Source of the DNA: Micromonospora globispora
GTDB taxonomy: Bacteria; Actinomycetota; Actinomycetes; Mycobacteriales; Micromonosporaceae
Reading direction: 5' to 3'
Assembly (NCBI RefSeq): GCF_003857015.1
Contig: NZ_QGGF01000221.1
Coordinates: 1-35,491, forward strand
DNA: 35,491 nucleotides
Below the pieces are notes generated by a model that was not told where the DNA came from, searched no databases, and saw only the letters and a list, made by a program, of their open reading frames with translations. Numbering within the stretch: the stretch's first letter is position 1; the number at the start of each line of letters is the position of its first letter. Shown in pieces: positions 1 through 7,683 of the stretch. Made by a program: the position numbers and the translations under genes.

Positions 1-478
1 GATCACTTAATCGACGTACCCGAACCGGCTCTGCCACCCCGACAGCCTGACGGCCCCACGCCGGCCCAGCCCTTCACTCAGGCCGGCGTGTCACCAACAC
101 CGCCAACGTTTGTGGTCAGAGCACTAGCCGACGCTCACGATGATGGGTAAGCGAAGGTATGCCGGCGCATCGGAGCGGAGCCGAGTCAGGTTCATCTCCG
201 GTGGAACTCCACCAGAACTGGTGTCCGAGGCCCGACTTGAACCCCAACTACATGATCAGCATGGCAGCTGATCTGCAGTTATCTTGAGATAGCCACTGCG
301 GATCGCACAAGCGAGGCCAGCACCTGGGTGTGCCGCGCGGAATCAGTAGATCAGTCAGAGTACGACCCCGGCTCGGTTCTGACCTTCGAGCCGGGTTCAA
401 CCCCTCCGGACCGCGCCGCCGATCGCAACGACCTGGCCAACCTCGTGCACGCTCGACGACTTCGTCGTCCAAAGCCCT
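1..478. other. Left flank, no confident gene
   Basis: This stretch lies downstream of the leftward enoyl-CoA hydratase gene. No ORF here has both a credible start and a recognisable product. On the plus strand, the frame from about 256 to the TGA at 490-492 is open, and from about 361 it has GC-rich third positions and protein-like composition. It has no ATG and no ribosome-binding site, so it may be the C-terminal remnant of a lost gene. The T-arm-like motifs near 230 and 395 do not fold into a tRNA. Confidence 0.3.
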
Positions 479-1258
479 CTAGCGGCGGCTGAAGGCCCGG
501 ATCAGGTCTTGGGCCTCGGCGGTGGTGATCGCCCTGGTGATGGTCTGCGCCTCGTCGGCACTGGCCTCGACCGGCGTGGTGTCCCAGGACGCACGCAGCA
601 GACGCTTGGCCTGTCCCAGTGCGGAAGCAGAGCCGGCAGACATCTCTCGGGCGAGCGCCCGCGCCCGGACCGCGGCACCGTCGGAGCGGGCCACCTCGTT
701 GACGAGGCCCCACTGTTCCGCCTCCGGCGCGGACAGCACCCGGCCGGTCAGCGCGAGGTCGAGGGCACGCTGCTGACCGATCGCCCGTGGCAGCAACCAG
801 GAGACGCCGCAGTCCGGCGTCAGCCCCACGCCGGAGTACGCCATCACGAACTTGGTCGACGGCGCCGCGACCACGACGTCACAGCTCAGCAGCACGGCCA
901 GGCCAGCACCGGCAACCGCACCCTGCACCGCGCCGACAACGGGAACCTCGAGCGCCCTCAGCCGGTGCAGGGCTCCGTCGAGCGCGGCCACCAGTGACTC
1001 CAGGTAAGCGGCCGGGTCAGCGGCGGCCAGCACCGCGGAGAGATCGCCTCCCGCGCAGAACCGCCGTCCGGCACCGGTGACCAGGACCGCGCGCACGCGC
1101 GGGTCGGCGGCCGCGTCGGCCACCGCCGCGTCCAACGCGCGGGCGGTCGGTAGGTCCACCGCGTTGGACGAATCCGGCCGGTTGAGCTCGATCTCGGCGA
1201 CACCGTCGGCTATGCCGTACCGGACCAGGTCGCGAGCAACGTCGTCGCCTGGGCTCAT
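479..1258 (-). CDS. Enoyl-CoA hydratase/isomerase (crotonase family)
   Basis: A 259-residue protein of normal crotonase length, expected to hydrate or isomerise an enoyl-CoA in a beta-oxidation-type pathway. The first oxyanion-hole segment is RFCAGGD at about residues 66-72 and the second is GAVAGAG at about 113-119. These are followed by a GLTPD segment, where PaaG-like members carry Asp at the second acid position, so it could be an isomerase rather than a hydratase. The ATG at 1258 is preferred over an in-frame upstream start because it overlaps the stop of the preceding SDR gene (ATGA, 1255-1258), a sign of translational coupling. It is the last gene of the leftward MaoC-SDR-crotonase unit. 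The substrate cannot be read from sequence. Confidence 0.88.
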   Translation of the reverse strand: MSPGDDVARDLVRYGIADGVAEIELNRPDSSNAVDLPTARALDAAVADAAADPRVRAVLVTGAGRRFCAGGDLSAVLAAADPAAYLESLVAALDGALHRLRALEVPVVGAVQGAVAGAGLAVLLSCDVVVAAPSTKFVMAYSGVGLTPDCGVSWLLPRAIGQQRALDLALTGRVLSAPEAEQWGLVNEVARSDGAAVRARALAREMSAGSASALGQAKRLLRASWDTTPVEASADEAQTITRAITTAEAQDLIRAFSRR

Positions 1259-2010
1259 CGGACCAGGTACCCCCCGTCTACCGCGATCTGCTGCCCGGTG
1301 ACGTAGGAGGCGGCGTCCGAACACAGCCACAGGCTCGCCTGGGCGACCTCGTCCGGAGCCCCGAGCCGACCGACCGCGCTGATCCGGTCCGCCATGTCCT
1401 CGACGGACTCACCGCGCTGGCGGCGGCCCTGCTGAACCATCGGGGTTTCGATCCCCCCGGGAAGGACCCCGTTCACGCGGATGCCCCGGCGTGCGTTCTC
1501 CAACGCGGCCGTCTTCGTCAGGCCGACGACCCCGTGCTTCGCCGCCGTGTACACCGCCCCGCCCCACTGGGCGCGCACGGAGCGGACCGAACCGATGTTG
1601 ACGATCGACGCGGGAGTCCCCTGCCGCAGCATCTGCTGGATTTCGAACTTGAGGCAGAGCAGCACACCCTTGAGGTTCACCGAGATGATCCGGTCGAACT
1701 CCGCCTCCTCGAAGTTCTCGATTGGCTGGGGATCAAGGCTGACACCGGCGTTGTTGACCGCGCAGTCGAGCCGTCCCCAGGCATCGACCGCCGTCCGCAC
1801 CATGCGCTCGGCGTCGGCGCTCCGGCTGACATCGGCCGCGCAGAAGATCGTGTCGTGACCGGCGTCGTTCAACGCCTCCGACACCGCCCGCCCCGCCGGC
1901 GGATCCCAGTCGACCACGAGCACGGAGGCGCCGGACCTGGCGAACAGCTCAGCCGTCGCCCTCCCCATGCCCATGCCGGCGCCGGTCACGAGCGCCACCT
2001 TGCCTCTCAC
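1255..2010 (-). CDS. SDR-family NAD(P)-dependent oxidoreductase
   Basis: A classical short-chain dehydrogenase of 251 residues that oxidises or reduces an alcohol/ketone with NAD(P). Visible motifs are the Rossmann glycine motif TGAGMGMG near the N-terminus, NNAG in the middle, a catalytic Ser in the SVRS region and the YTAAK catalytic Tyr/Lys pair, ending in the usual VTGQQIAVDGG segment. The GTG at 2010 is chosen because a GGGGAGG ribosome-binding site lies about 6 nt upstream and the protein then begins MRGKVAL. The GTG at 2025 in the same frame lacks such a site. The end overlaps the downstream crotonase by ATGA. A perfect palindrome lies just upstream (2038-2052). In this context it most likely dehydrogenates a hydroxyacyl-CoA or cyclic alcohol. 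Confidence 0.88.
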   Translation of the reverse strand: MRGKVALVTGAGMGMGRATAELFARSGASVLVVDWDPPAGRAVSEALNDAGHDTIFCAADVSRSADAERMVRTAVDAWGRLDCAVNNAGVSLDPQPIENFEEAEFDRIISVNLKGVLLCLKFEIQQMLRQGTPASIVNIGSVRSVRAQWGGAVYTAAKHGVVGLTKTAALENARRGIRVNGVLPGGIETPMVQQGRRQRGESVEDMADRISAVGRLGAPDEVAQASLWLCSDAASYVTGQQIAVDGGYLVR

Positions 2011-2037
2011 GCGGGCCCTCCCCACCTAGTCGACGTC

Positions 2038-2052
2038 GGAACGGACCGTTCC
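2038..2052. repeat. Perfect 15-bp inverted repeat GGAACGG-A-CCGTTCC
   Basis: Two 7-bp arms around one central A, in the 97-bp gap between the MaoC gene end (2108) and the SDR start (2010). It does not match the TCTAAT-type operator found elsewhere. It could be a small hairpin that tunes read-through from the MaoC gene into the SDR gene, or the site of a second regulator. Only the symmetry is observed. Confidence 0.45.
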
Positions 2053-2107
2053 TGCATGTTGAACCTCCGGGTGTGCTGGAGTGGCGAGCCGGTCCCACGG
2101 ACCTGGC

Positions 2108-3124
2108 TTATGGCATGAGGACGACGAGGCGCCAGTCCAGCACCGGCGCACCGAGCTCGGAACCGCCGCGCGGGCTCGCCGAGGTGATGATCCGCAGATC
2201 GAGCAGGCCACCGTGGGCCAGCGCCCGCTTGCCCTCGACCTGGATCATGCTGTGCAGCGTGTCACCCTCGCGTACCGGCGCGAGATGCGAACAGGACTTC
2301 CAGCCGACGACGCACACCACGTCGGGCAACGCGCGCGTCAGCTGGGCGAAGGCCACGCCGATGGTGTGTCCCCCGTACACGAGCCGCTCGCCGCCGGCGG
2401 CGCCGGCGTCGTGGTGCACGGCGGCGACGTTGAGCGTGAGCCGGGCCAGCTCGGGCGCGCTGCTCACGACGTCGCCGCCGACCACCTCCCAGGTCTCACC
2501 GAGGTGCACGTCGTCGAAGCCCACGCATCGCGGCACGGCCAGCCGGAACGCCTCGATGTCCCAGTCGCCGCACGGCATAGCATCGTCCATCGCGGATGTC
2601 TCTGCGCCGATACGGTCCAGGTCGTCGGCGTGACCGGTGTCGACCGAGGGATCACCGAGCGGGATCATCGCGCACCGGTGGAAGTCCAGGACCGTGCGGC
2701 CGTGCTGGTCCAACGCCGAGATCCGCAGGGCGGCCAGCCCGGTCGGCGCCCTGCCCTCGCGCTTGCGGTTCTGGCGCAGCCCCTCGACGACGGTCGTCGA
2801 GGTCAGAGTGTCGCCGATCATCGGCACTCGCCAGAACACCAGTCCGCGGTAGAAGAGGTTCGCCCGGACGTTCTGCGTGGCGAGGGTGGATTGCCCGATC
2901 ACGGTGTCCCAGACGGCGTCCGGACCGACCACCTCGCCACCGGCGACTCGCCGGGACAACGTCGCGTCGAGGGTCATCCGTAGCCGGCTCCCCACGATCG
3001 CGCGGTGCTGGGCGACCAGACCCGGTGTCAGGGTGAGCGCCGGGGCCGTGTCGAAGACCTGCCCCGGGACGAGTTCCTCGAAGTACGGCCCGCGCACGAC
3101 CCGGGACTGACCTGCTGTCGTCAT
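2108..3124 (-). CDS. Two-hotdog MaoC-like acyl-CoA hydratase
   Basis: A 338-residue protein, about twice a single hotdog domain. The N-terminal half opens with YFEELVPGQVFDT, typical of MaoC/mesaconyl-CoA-hydratase-like proteins. The C-terminal half has VYGGHTIGVAFAQLTRALP, which fits the hotdog central helix. Relatives hydrate 2-methylfumaryl-CoA or itaconyl-CoA-type substrates, or act on steroid side-chain enoyl-CoAs. A strong ribosome-binding site (GAGGAAG) precedes the ATG at 3124. It leads the leftward operon with the SDR and crotonase genes and is divergent from the acyl-CoA dehydrogenase, with a candidate operator between them. The CitE-type lyase and CoA-transferases in the same cluster make a hydration-then-lysis route plausible. 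Family is secure; exact substrate is inference. Confidence 0.8.
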   Translation of the reverse strand: MTTAGQSRVVRGPYFEELVPGQVFDTAPALTLTPGLVAQHRAIVGSRLRMTLDATLSRRVAGGEVVGPDAVWDTVIGQSTLATQNVRANLFYRGLVFWRVPMIGDTLTSTTVVEGLRQNRKREGRAPTGLAALRISALDQHGRTVLDFHRCAMIPLGDPSVDTGHADDLDRIGAETSAMDDAMPCGDWDIEAFRLAVPRCVGFDDVHLGETWEVVGGDVVSSAPELARLTLNVAAVHHDAGAAGGERLVYGGHTIGVAFAQLTRALPDVVCVVGWKSCSHLAPVREGDTLHSMIQVEGKRALAHGGLLDLRIITSASPRGGSELGAPVLDWRLVVLMP

Positions 3125-3165
3125 CGCTTCCTCACCTACTTGCAGCCGACTTCCTCGCGCTGTAA

Positions 3166-3181
3166 TTTAACCTAGGATAGA
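3166..3181. promoter_or_regulatory. Candidate TetR operator, site 1 (weak)
   Basis: TTTAACCTAGGATAGA lies in the 92-bp divergent gap between the MaoC gene and the acyl-CoA dehydrogenase. It matches 8 of 12 arm positions of the TCTAAT-N4-ATTAGA motif and shares the central CTAG with the 19572 site. It is the weakest of the seven copies, but its position between two divergent starts supports it. Confidence 0.5.
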
Positions 3182-3216
3182 TTCAAAAGTAAGTCTCTCG
3201 CGCATGAGGTAGCCAC

Positions 3217-4359
3217 ATGGACGCCAGCACCGAGGAAGCCGAATTCATCAGCACGGTCCGACACTGGGTCGACCGCGAGGTGCGCCCGGTCGCGGCTGAG
3301 CTCGAACACGCGAACACCTACCCGGCGCAGCTCATCGAGCAGATGAAGCAGCTCGGCATCTATGGCCTGGCGGTCCCGCTGGAGTACGGCGGCAACCCGG
3401 TCAGCTCCCGCGCCTACGTGCGGATCTGCACCGAGCTGGCGCGCGGCTGGATGAGCCTCGCCGGGGCCATGGGCGGGCACACCGTGGTGGCCCGCCTCAT
3501 CTCCCTCTTCGGCACCGAGGAGCAGCGGAGCCGCTACCTCCCACGCCTGGCCACTGGCGAGATCCGCGCGACGATGGCGCTCACCGAGCCGGGCGGCGGC
3601 TCGGACCTGCAGGCGATGACCACCTTCGCCCGCCGGGACGGCGACACGTACGTCGTCAACGGCTCCAAGACCTGGATCTCCAACGCCCGCCGGGCCGGCA
3701 TCACCGCCGTGCTGCTCAAGACCGACCGGGACGCCCGCCCCGCGCACAAGGGGATGAGCATCCTGCTCGTCGAGCCCGGCGAGGGCTGCGTGGTCTCCCG
3801 CGATCTGCCGAAACTCGGCTACAAGGGGGTCGAGAGCTGCGAAGTGCGGTTCGAGGACTGCCAGGTCCCGAGGGACAACTTGCTCGGCGGCGTCGAGGGC
3901 ACCGGCTTCGCCCAGATGATGAAGGGGTTGGAGACCGGCCGGCTGCAGGTCGCGTCCCGGGCGCTGGGGGTCGCCCGCGCCGCCTTGGACGACTCGATCC
4001 GCTACGCCAAGGAGCGCGAGAGCTTCGGCGTGCCGATCTGGAAGCACCAGTCGATCGGCAACTACCTGGCGAACATGATCACCAAGCTCACCGCAGCCGA
4101 GCAGCTGACCCTGTACGCGGCCGACCGCTACGACGCCGGCGAGCGCTGCGACATGGAGGCCGGGATGGCCAAGCTGTTCGCGTCGGAGACCGCCATGGAG
4201 ATCGCCCTGAACGCCGTACGCATCCACGGCGGCTACGGCTACTCCACCGAGTTCGACGTGGAGCGCTACTTCCGCGACGCCCCGTTGATGATCGTCGGTG
4301 AGGGGACCAACGAGATCCAGCAGAACGTCATCGCCGCCCAGCTGATGAGCCGCTCATGA
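3217..4359 (+). CDS. Acyl-CoA dehydrogenase (FAD)
   Basis: A 380-residue flavoprotein of the short/medium-chain acyl-CoA dehydrogenase family. It forms an alpha,beta-enoyl-CoA and passes electrons to electron-transferring flavoprotein. Family signatures are seen in order: ALTEPGGGSDL (FAD/substrate binding), TWISNA, FEDCQVP, RESFGVPI, and GGYGYSTEFDVERYFRDA. The C-terminal GEGTNEIQ carries the likely catalytic base, Glu362. The ATG at 3217 has a GAGGT ribosome-binding site 7 nt upstream. The gene is first in a short rightward unit and overlaps the following Gfo/Idh/MocA gene by ATGA. Branched-chain or cyclic acyl-CoA is a plausible substrate given the neighbouring racemase, but this is inference. 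Confidence 0.93.
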   Translation: MDASTEEAEFISTVRHWVDREVRPVAAELEHANTYPAQLIEQMKQLGIYGLAVPLEYGGNPVSSRAYVRICTELARGWMSLAGAMGGHTVVARLISLFGTEEQRSRYLPRLATGEIRATMALTEPGGGSDLQAMTTFARRDGDTYVVNGSKTWISNARRAGITAVLLKTDRDARPAHKGMSILLVEPGEGCVVSRDLPKLGYKGVESCEVRFEDCQVPRDNLLGGVEGTGFAQMMKGLETGRLQVASRALGVARAALDDSIRYAKERESFGVPIWKHQSIGNYLANMITKLTAAEQLTLYAADRYDAGERCDMEAGMAKLFASETAMEIALNAVRIHGGYGYSTEFDVERYFRDAPLMIVGEGTNEIQQNVIAAQLMSRS

Positions 4360-5471
4360 CGACCGCGGCCACTCCGCTGCGGGTCGGCATCGTGGGCCTC
4401 AGCGCGCGGGGCGGCTGGGCCTCGCTGGCACACGTACCGGCGATCAGGGCGGTCGACGGGCTGGCGCTGCGGGCCCTGACGGCGAGCACCCCCGCGTCCG
4501 CGGCCGCCGCCGGGGCGGCGTACGGGGTGCGCCACCACGCCGACGCCGCGGCGCTCGCCCACGATCCGCAGGTCGACCTGGTGGTGATCGCGGTGAAGGT
4601 GTCCACCCACCGACGGCTGATCGAAGCGACGTTCGACGCCGGCAAGATGGTGTTCTGCGAATGGCCGCTCGGCAACGGTGATGCGGAGGGGCGCTGGCTG
4701 GCCGACCAGGCCGCGAGCCGGGGGCTGCGCACGTTCGTCGGTCTGCAGGCGCGGGCGACACCGGCGATCCGGTACCTGCGGGACCTCGTCGCCGACGGAT
4801 ACCTGGGTCGGGTGCTCTCTACGACGCTCAGCGCCTCGGGCATCTCCTGGGGAGACATCACCTACCCTCGGAAGACGTACCTGCTCGACCGGCGTGAAGG
4901 CGCCTCCATGCTGACCATCCCGGCCGGTCACACGCTGGACGCGCTGCAGTTCGTGCTCGGCGACTTCGAAAGCCTCCAGGCGACGACCGCGATTCGCCGC
5001 GAGCAGGTCGCGATGCACCGGAAGCCGGACGAGATCCACCGGAAGACCGTGGCCGACCAGATCGCCGTCCAGGGCGTGCTGCGCGATGGCGCGGTCGCCG
5101 CCACCCACTTCCGGGGCGGCACGAGCCGCGCCACCGACTTCCACTGGGAGATCAACGGGACCGAGGGCGACATTGTCGTCAAGGGCGACGCCGGAGGGTT
5201 CCTGCAGTACGGCCAGGTGCACCTCTGCGGCGCCCGCGGCGAGCGGTCCGAGCTGGCCCCGCTGCCGACTCCGGCGACGTACGTGCAGGTGCCGTCCCTG
5301 CCGGAGCACGGCAGTCACGCGTTCACGGTCGCTCACGGGTACGCCCAGCTCGTGGCAGATCTGGCGAACGGCACCTCGGTGGTGCCCGACTTCGCCCACG
5401 CGGCCCGGCTGCACCGACTCCTCGACGCCGTCGAGGAGTCGGCTGAGCGGGGTGTCCGGATCAGCCTGTGA
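4356..5471 (+). CDS. Gfo/Idh/MocA-family oxidoreductase, Gal80-like
   Basis: A 371-residue protein with an N-terminal Rossmann domain (VGIVGLSARGGW, about residues 10-21) and the C-terminal alpha/beta domain of this family. The usual EKP motif, whose Lys helps bind NADP and takes part in catalysis, is replaced by CEWPLG at 101-106. From recalled family knowledge, the GLxxxxGW and EWPLG combination resembles the Gal80 branch, whose yeast member binds NADP but acts as a regulator. The protein may therefore be an unusual dehydrogenase or a cofactor-sensing protein. It starts inside the stop of the acyl-CoA dehydrogenase (ATGA) and its 3' end overlaps the convergent lyase gene by 11 bp. Family is secure; function is unknown. 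Confidence 0.82.
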   Translation: MTTAATPLRVGIVGLSARGGWASLAHVPAIRAVDGLALRALTASTPASAAAAGAAYGVRHHADAAALAHDPQVDLVVIAVKVSTHRRLIEATFDAGKMVFCEWPLGNGDAEGRWLADQAASRGLRTFVGLQARATPAIRYLRDLVADGYLGRVLSTTLSASGISWGDITYPRKTYLLDRREGASMLTIPAGHTLDALQFVLGDFESLQATTAIRREQVAMHRKPDEIHRKTVADQIAVQGVLRDGAVAATHFRGGTSRATDFHWEINGTEGDIVVKGDAGGFLQYGQVHLCGARGERSELAPLPTPATYVQVPSLPEHGSHAFTVAHGYAQLVADLANGTSVVPDFAHAARLHRLLDAVEESAERGVRISL

Positions 5472-6411
5472 GCGGGGCGGACGCCGCCGAACGGGTCATG
5501 CCGAGGCGGCGTCCGGCCAGGGCCGTGGCGGTGGCCAGCCGCCGGTTCGCCTCGTCGATCATCTCGCCGTCGAGCTGGAGCACCGCCCGCGCCCCGGATG
5601 GGTCGCGCAGCGCCGCGTCGTACGCCTTGAGAATCCGCTCGGCCCGGTGGACGTCGGCCTGGCTCGGGCTGAAGGCCGCGTTCACCGGGTCGATCTGCCG
5701 CGGGTGGATGACCCATTTGCCGTCGAAGCCCAGGGCCCGCGCCCGGGCCGCCGCGCGAGCGCACCCGTCGACATCGGCGATGTTGCCGGTCGGCCCGTCG
5801 ATCGCATGCAGCCCGTAGCGCCGCGCTGCGGTGAGGATCTGCAACCGGAAGTGGTCGAGCGGGTCCGGGCCCTGCGTCACCTCACCGACGCCGAGCACCG
5901 GGATGCCCATCGCCGCGCAGAAGTCGCCGGGACCGAAGTCGAGGGCCTCCATCCGGCTGCTGGCGGCGGCGATCCCGGGCAGGCCGAGGATTCCGCCGGG
6001 GCCCTCGATCTGCGCCTCGACACCAATCCGGCCCGGCGCCAGGCCCAGCTCCGTCTCCAGCCCGGTGAGCACCTGGTCGAGCCAGCGCACCTGTCCGGGC
6101 TCCTCCACCTTGGGCAGCACCACGACGTCGAGGTGGGCGCCGGCACCCTCCACCACCGTGATGACGTCCCGCAGGCTCCAGGCGGTGGTGGCGTCGTTGA
6201 TCCGGACCGCCCGCGTCCGGGTACCCAGGACGCCCTCGCGCAGGCTAACCACCACCTGGTGACGGGCCGCGTCCTTCGCGCTGGGTGCGACGGAGTCCTC
6301 AAGGTCGAGGATGACCTCGTCCACATCGAGGGTGCCCGCCTTGACATGCATCTTGTGGCTGGTGCCGGGCACGGTGAGACTCGTACGCCGCAGCCGCATC
6401 GGACGGTTCAC
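5461..6411 (-). CDS. HpcH/HpaI (CitE-like) acyl-CoA lyase
   Basis: A 316-residue TIM-barrel protein of the citrate lyase beta-subunit/malyl-CoA lyase family. It should cleave or form a C-C bond in a beta-hydroxyacyl-CoA, using Mg2+. Family features visible are LTVPGTSHKM near the N-terminus, VDEVILDLEDSV with the acidic metal region, VVLPKVEEP, a conserved IEGPGGI segment with an acidic residue, LDFGPGDF, and GKWVIHPRQI near the C-terminus. Relatives cleave malyl-CoA, beta-methylmalyl-CoA or citramalyl-CoA. The GTG at 6411 overlaps the stop of the flavin reductase (GTGA), while an in-frame ATG at 6399 is an alternative start. It is the last gene of the leftward LLM operon. Together with the MaoC hydratase and CoA-transferase it suggests a terminal lyase step; the substrate is inferred. 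Confidence 0.87.
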   Translation of the reverse strand: MNRPMRLRRTSLTVPGTSHKMHVKAGTLDVDEVILDLEDSVAPSAKDAARHQVVVSLREGVLGTRTRAVRINDATTAWSLRDVITVVEGAGAHLDVVVLPKVEEPGQVRWLDQVLTGLETELGLAPGRIGVEAQIEGPGGILGLPGIAAASSRMEALDFGPGDFCAAMGIPVLGVGEVTQGPDPLDHFRLQILTAARRYGLHAIDGPTGNIADVDGCARAAARARALGFDGKWVIHPRQIDPVNAAFSPSQADVHRAERILKAYDAALRDPSGARAVLQLDGEMIDEANRRLATATALAGRRLGMTRSAASAPLTG

Positions 6412-7616
6412 CGCTGGCCCTGCTGTCCGGGTACGTCGTGCAGCAGCCGCTCGGCCTCAGCCGCCGTCGCGCACAGCCGATCGAGGTAGCCGCGCAGTTG
6501 CGCCCCGGTGAGCTCCCGGGGCAGCCCGTAGAGGCTCAGCAGCAGCAGCAACCGGCCCTCGGCGTCGAGGACGGGGGCACTCACGTTGCGTACCCGGTAC
6601 ACCGTGTCGTCGTCGAGCACCTCCGGATCATGGGTGCTGGCCTCGACGTATCGCGCCAACTCGAACGCGTCCTCGTCCGCCTGCTGCCCGTCCAGGATCG
6701 CGGTGCCCTGCCGGCCGACCGCGGCTTCGAGGGCGAGCAGTTCGTGGCTGGCCAGGGCGATCGACCAGCCGCGCTCGCGGACCCGCCGCAGGGACGCCCG
6801 CACGGCGGCCCGCTCGTCGTCCGACAACCGGGAACGCTCGATCCAGGCGGCCTGGTCGGCCGGCTCCGTCCAGGCCATGGCGCCGGCACCGAGCGGGGCG
6901 ACCAGCGGCATCCGCTGGCCGATCCGGCTCAGCCCGACCGGGTGGGCCGGTCGTCCGGTGCTGCCCACGATCACCAGTTCATCGCCGACGATCGCGTTCG
7001 CGAAGCACTCGACGCCGAGGGACTCCGCGGTGGCCTCGAGCAGCTGCCGGATGCCGTCCACGTAACGCAACGGCACGAGCAGGTCGGAGCGACCGGGCGC
7101 GGTCCGGAAGCCCTGTTCGAACCGGCCGTACCCGCCACGGAAAAAGAGCAGCGGATCATCACCCGTGCCGACCGCCAGAGCCAGTACCCGCCCGATCACG
7201 ATGAGGTGGTCGCCGGCCTCGTGGATGGTGTCGATGTCACAGTCGATCCACGCCACGGCCCGGCCAAGTACCGGTGAACCGCCGTCCGACAGCCACCAGT
7301 CGACGCCGCCGAACTTGTCGGCGCCCCGGGTCGCGAAGCCCCGGCAGAGCTCCTCGTCGGCGGCACCGACGACGTTCACCGCGAACGAGCCGGCCGACCT
7401 GATCCGCGGGAAGCTCGTCGAGGATTTGGTCGGCAGGAAGGCGACCAGCGGCGGATCGAGCGACACCGAGGTGAAGCTGCCGACCGCCATGCCCACCGGT
7501 TCACCCTCGTCGATCGCGGTCACGATCACGACCCCGGTCGGGAAGTGACCCAGCACGTTACGAAACGCCACCGAGTCCACCCGAGCCAGCGGGTGCGTGT
7601 CCCCAGCCTCACTCAT
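6408..7616 (-). CDS. Flavin reductase fused to an IclR-type effector domain
   Basis: A 402-residue two-domain protein. Residues about 15-170 are a flavin reductase domain (FPTGVVIVTA at 25-34, SVSLDPPLVAF, SFAVNVV) that would supply reduced flavin to a partner monooxygenase. Residues about 175-395 resemble the ligand-binding domain of IclR regulators (VDGIRQLLEATAESLG, then RMPLVAPLGAGAMAW near 235-249), but no helix-turn-helix is present. The reductase may thus be controlled by a pathway compound. The ATG at 7616 follows GAGGAG by 5 nt; longer upstream readings lack this. The gene sits in the same unit as the LLM monooxygenase, its likely partner, and overlaps the lyase gene. Domain assignment is by eye; the regulatory role is inference. 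Confidence 0.8.
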   Translation of the reverse strand: MSEAGDTHPLARVDSVAFRNVLGHFPTGVVIVTAIDEGEPVGMAVGSFTSVSLDPPLVAFLPTKSSTSFPRIRSAGSFAVNVVGAADEELCRGFATRGADKFGGVDWWLSDGGSPVLGRAVAWIDCDIDTIHEAGDHLIVIGRVLALAVGTGDDPLLFFRGGYGRFEQGFRTAPGRSDLLVPLRYVDGIRQLLEATAESLGVECFANAIVGDELVIVGSTGRPAHPVGLSRIGQRMPLVAPLGAGAMAWTEPADQAAWIERSRLSDDERAAVRASLRRVRERGWSIALASHELLALEAAVGRQGTAILDGQQADEDAFELARYVEASTHDPEVLDDDTVYRVRNVSAPVLDAEGRLLLLLSLYGLPRELTGAQLRGYLDRLCATAAEAERLLHDVPGQQGQR

Positions 7617-7683
7617 CGCACTCCTCGTTCCTCTCCATGTCCGATCCTCCGCGGGGCGTCCGGGAGCGGCGCGCCGCCGGCAC

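Noticed and set aside
214..243. Possible tRNA T-arm (reverse strand GGGTTCAAGTC) near the left edge, and a similar GGGTTCAA at about 390
   Set aside because: The flanking bases do not form a T-stem and no acceptor, D or anticodon arm could be built around either motif.
4266..5414. Long minus-strand frame opposite the Gfo/Idh/MocA gene
   Set aside because: Low-complexity Arg/Gly/Val/His composition typical of antisense frames in GC-rich DNA; no motif.
7660..7680. GC-only palindrome GCGGCGCGCCGC between the SDR and flavin reductase genes
   Set aside because: Short and of a composition expected by chance in this GC-rich sequence; no flanking support as a terminator or operator.
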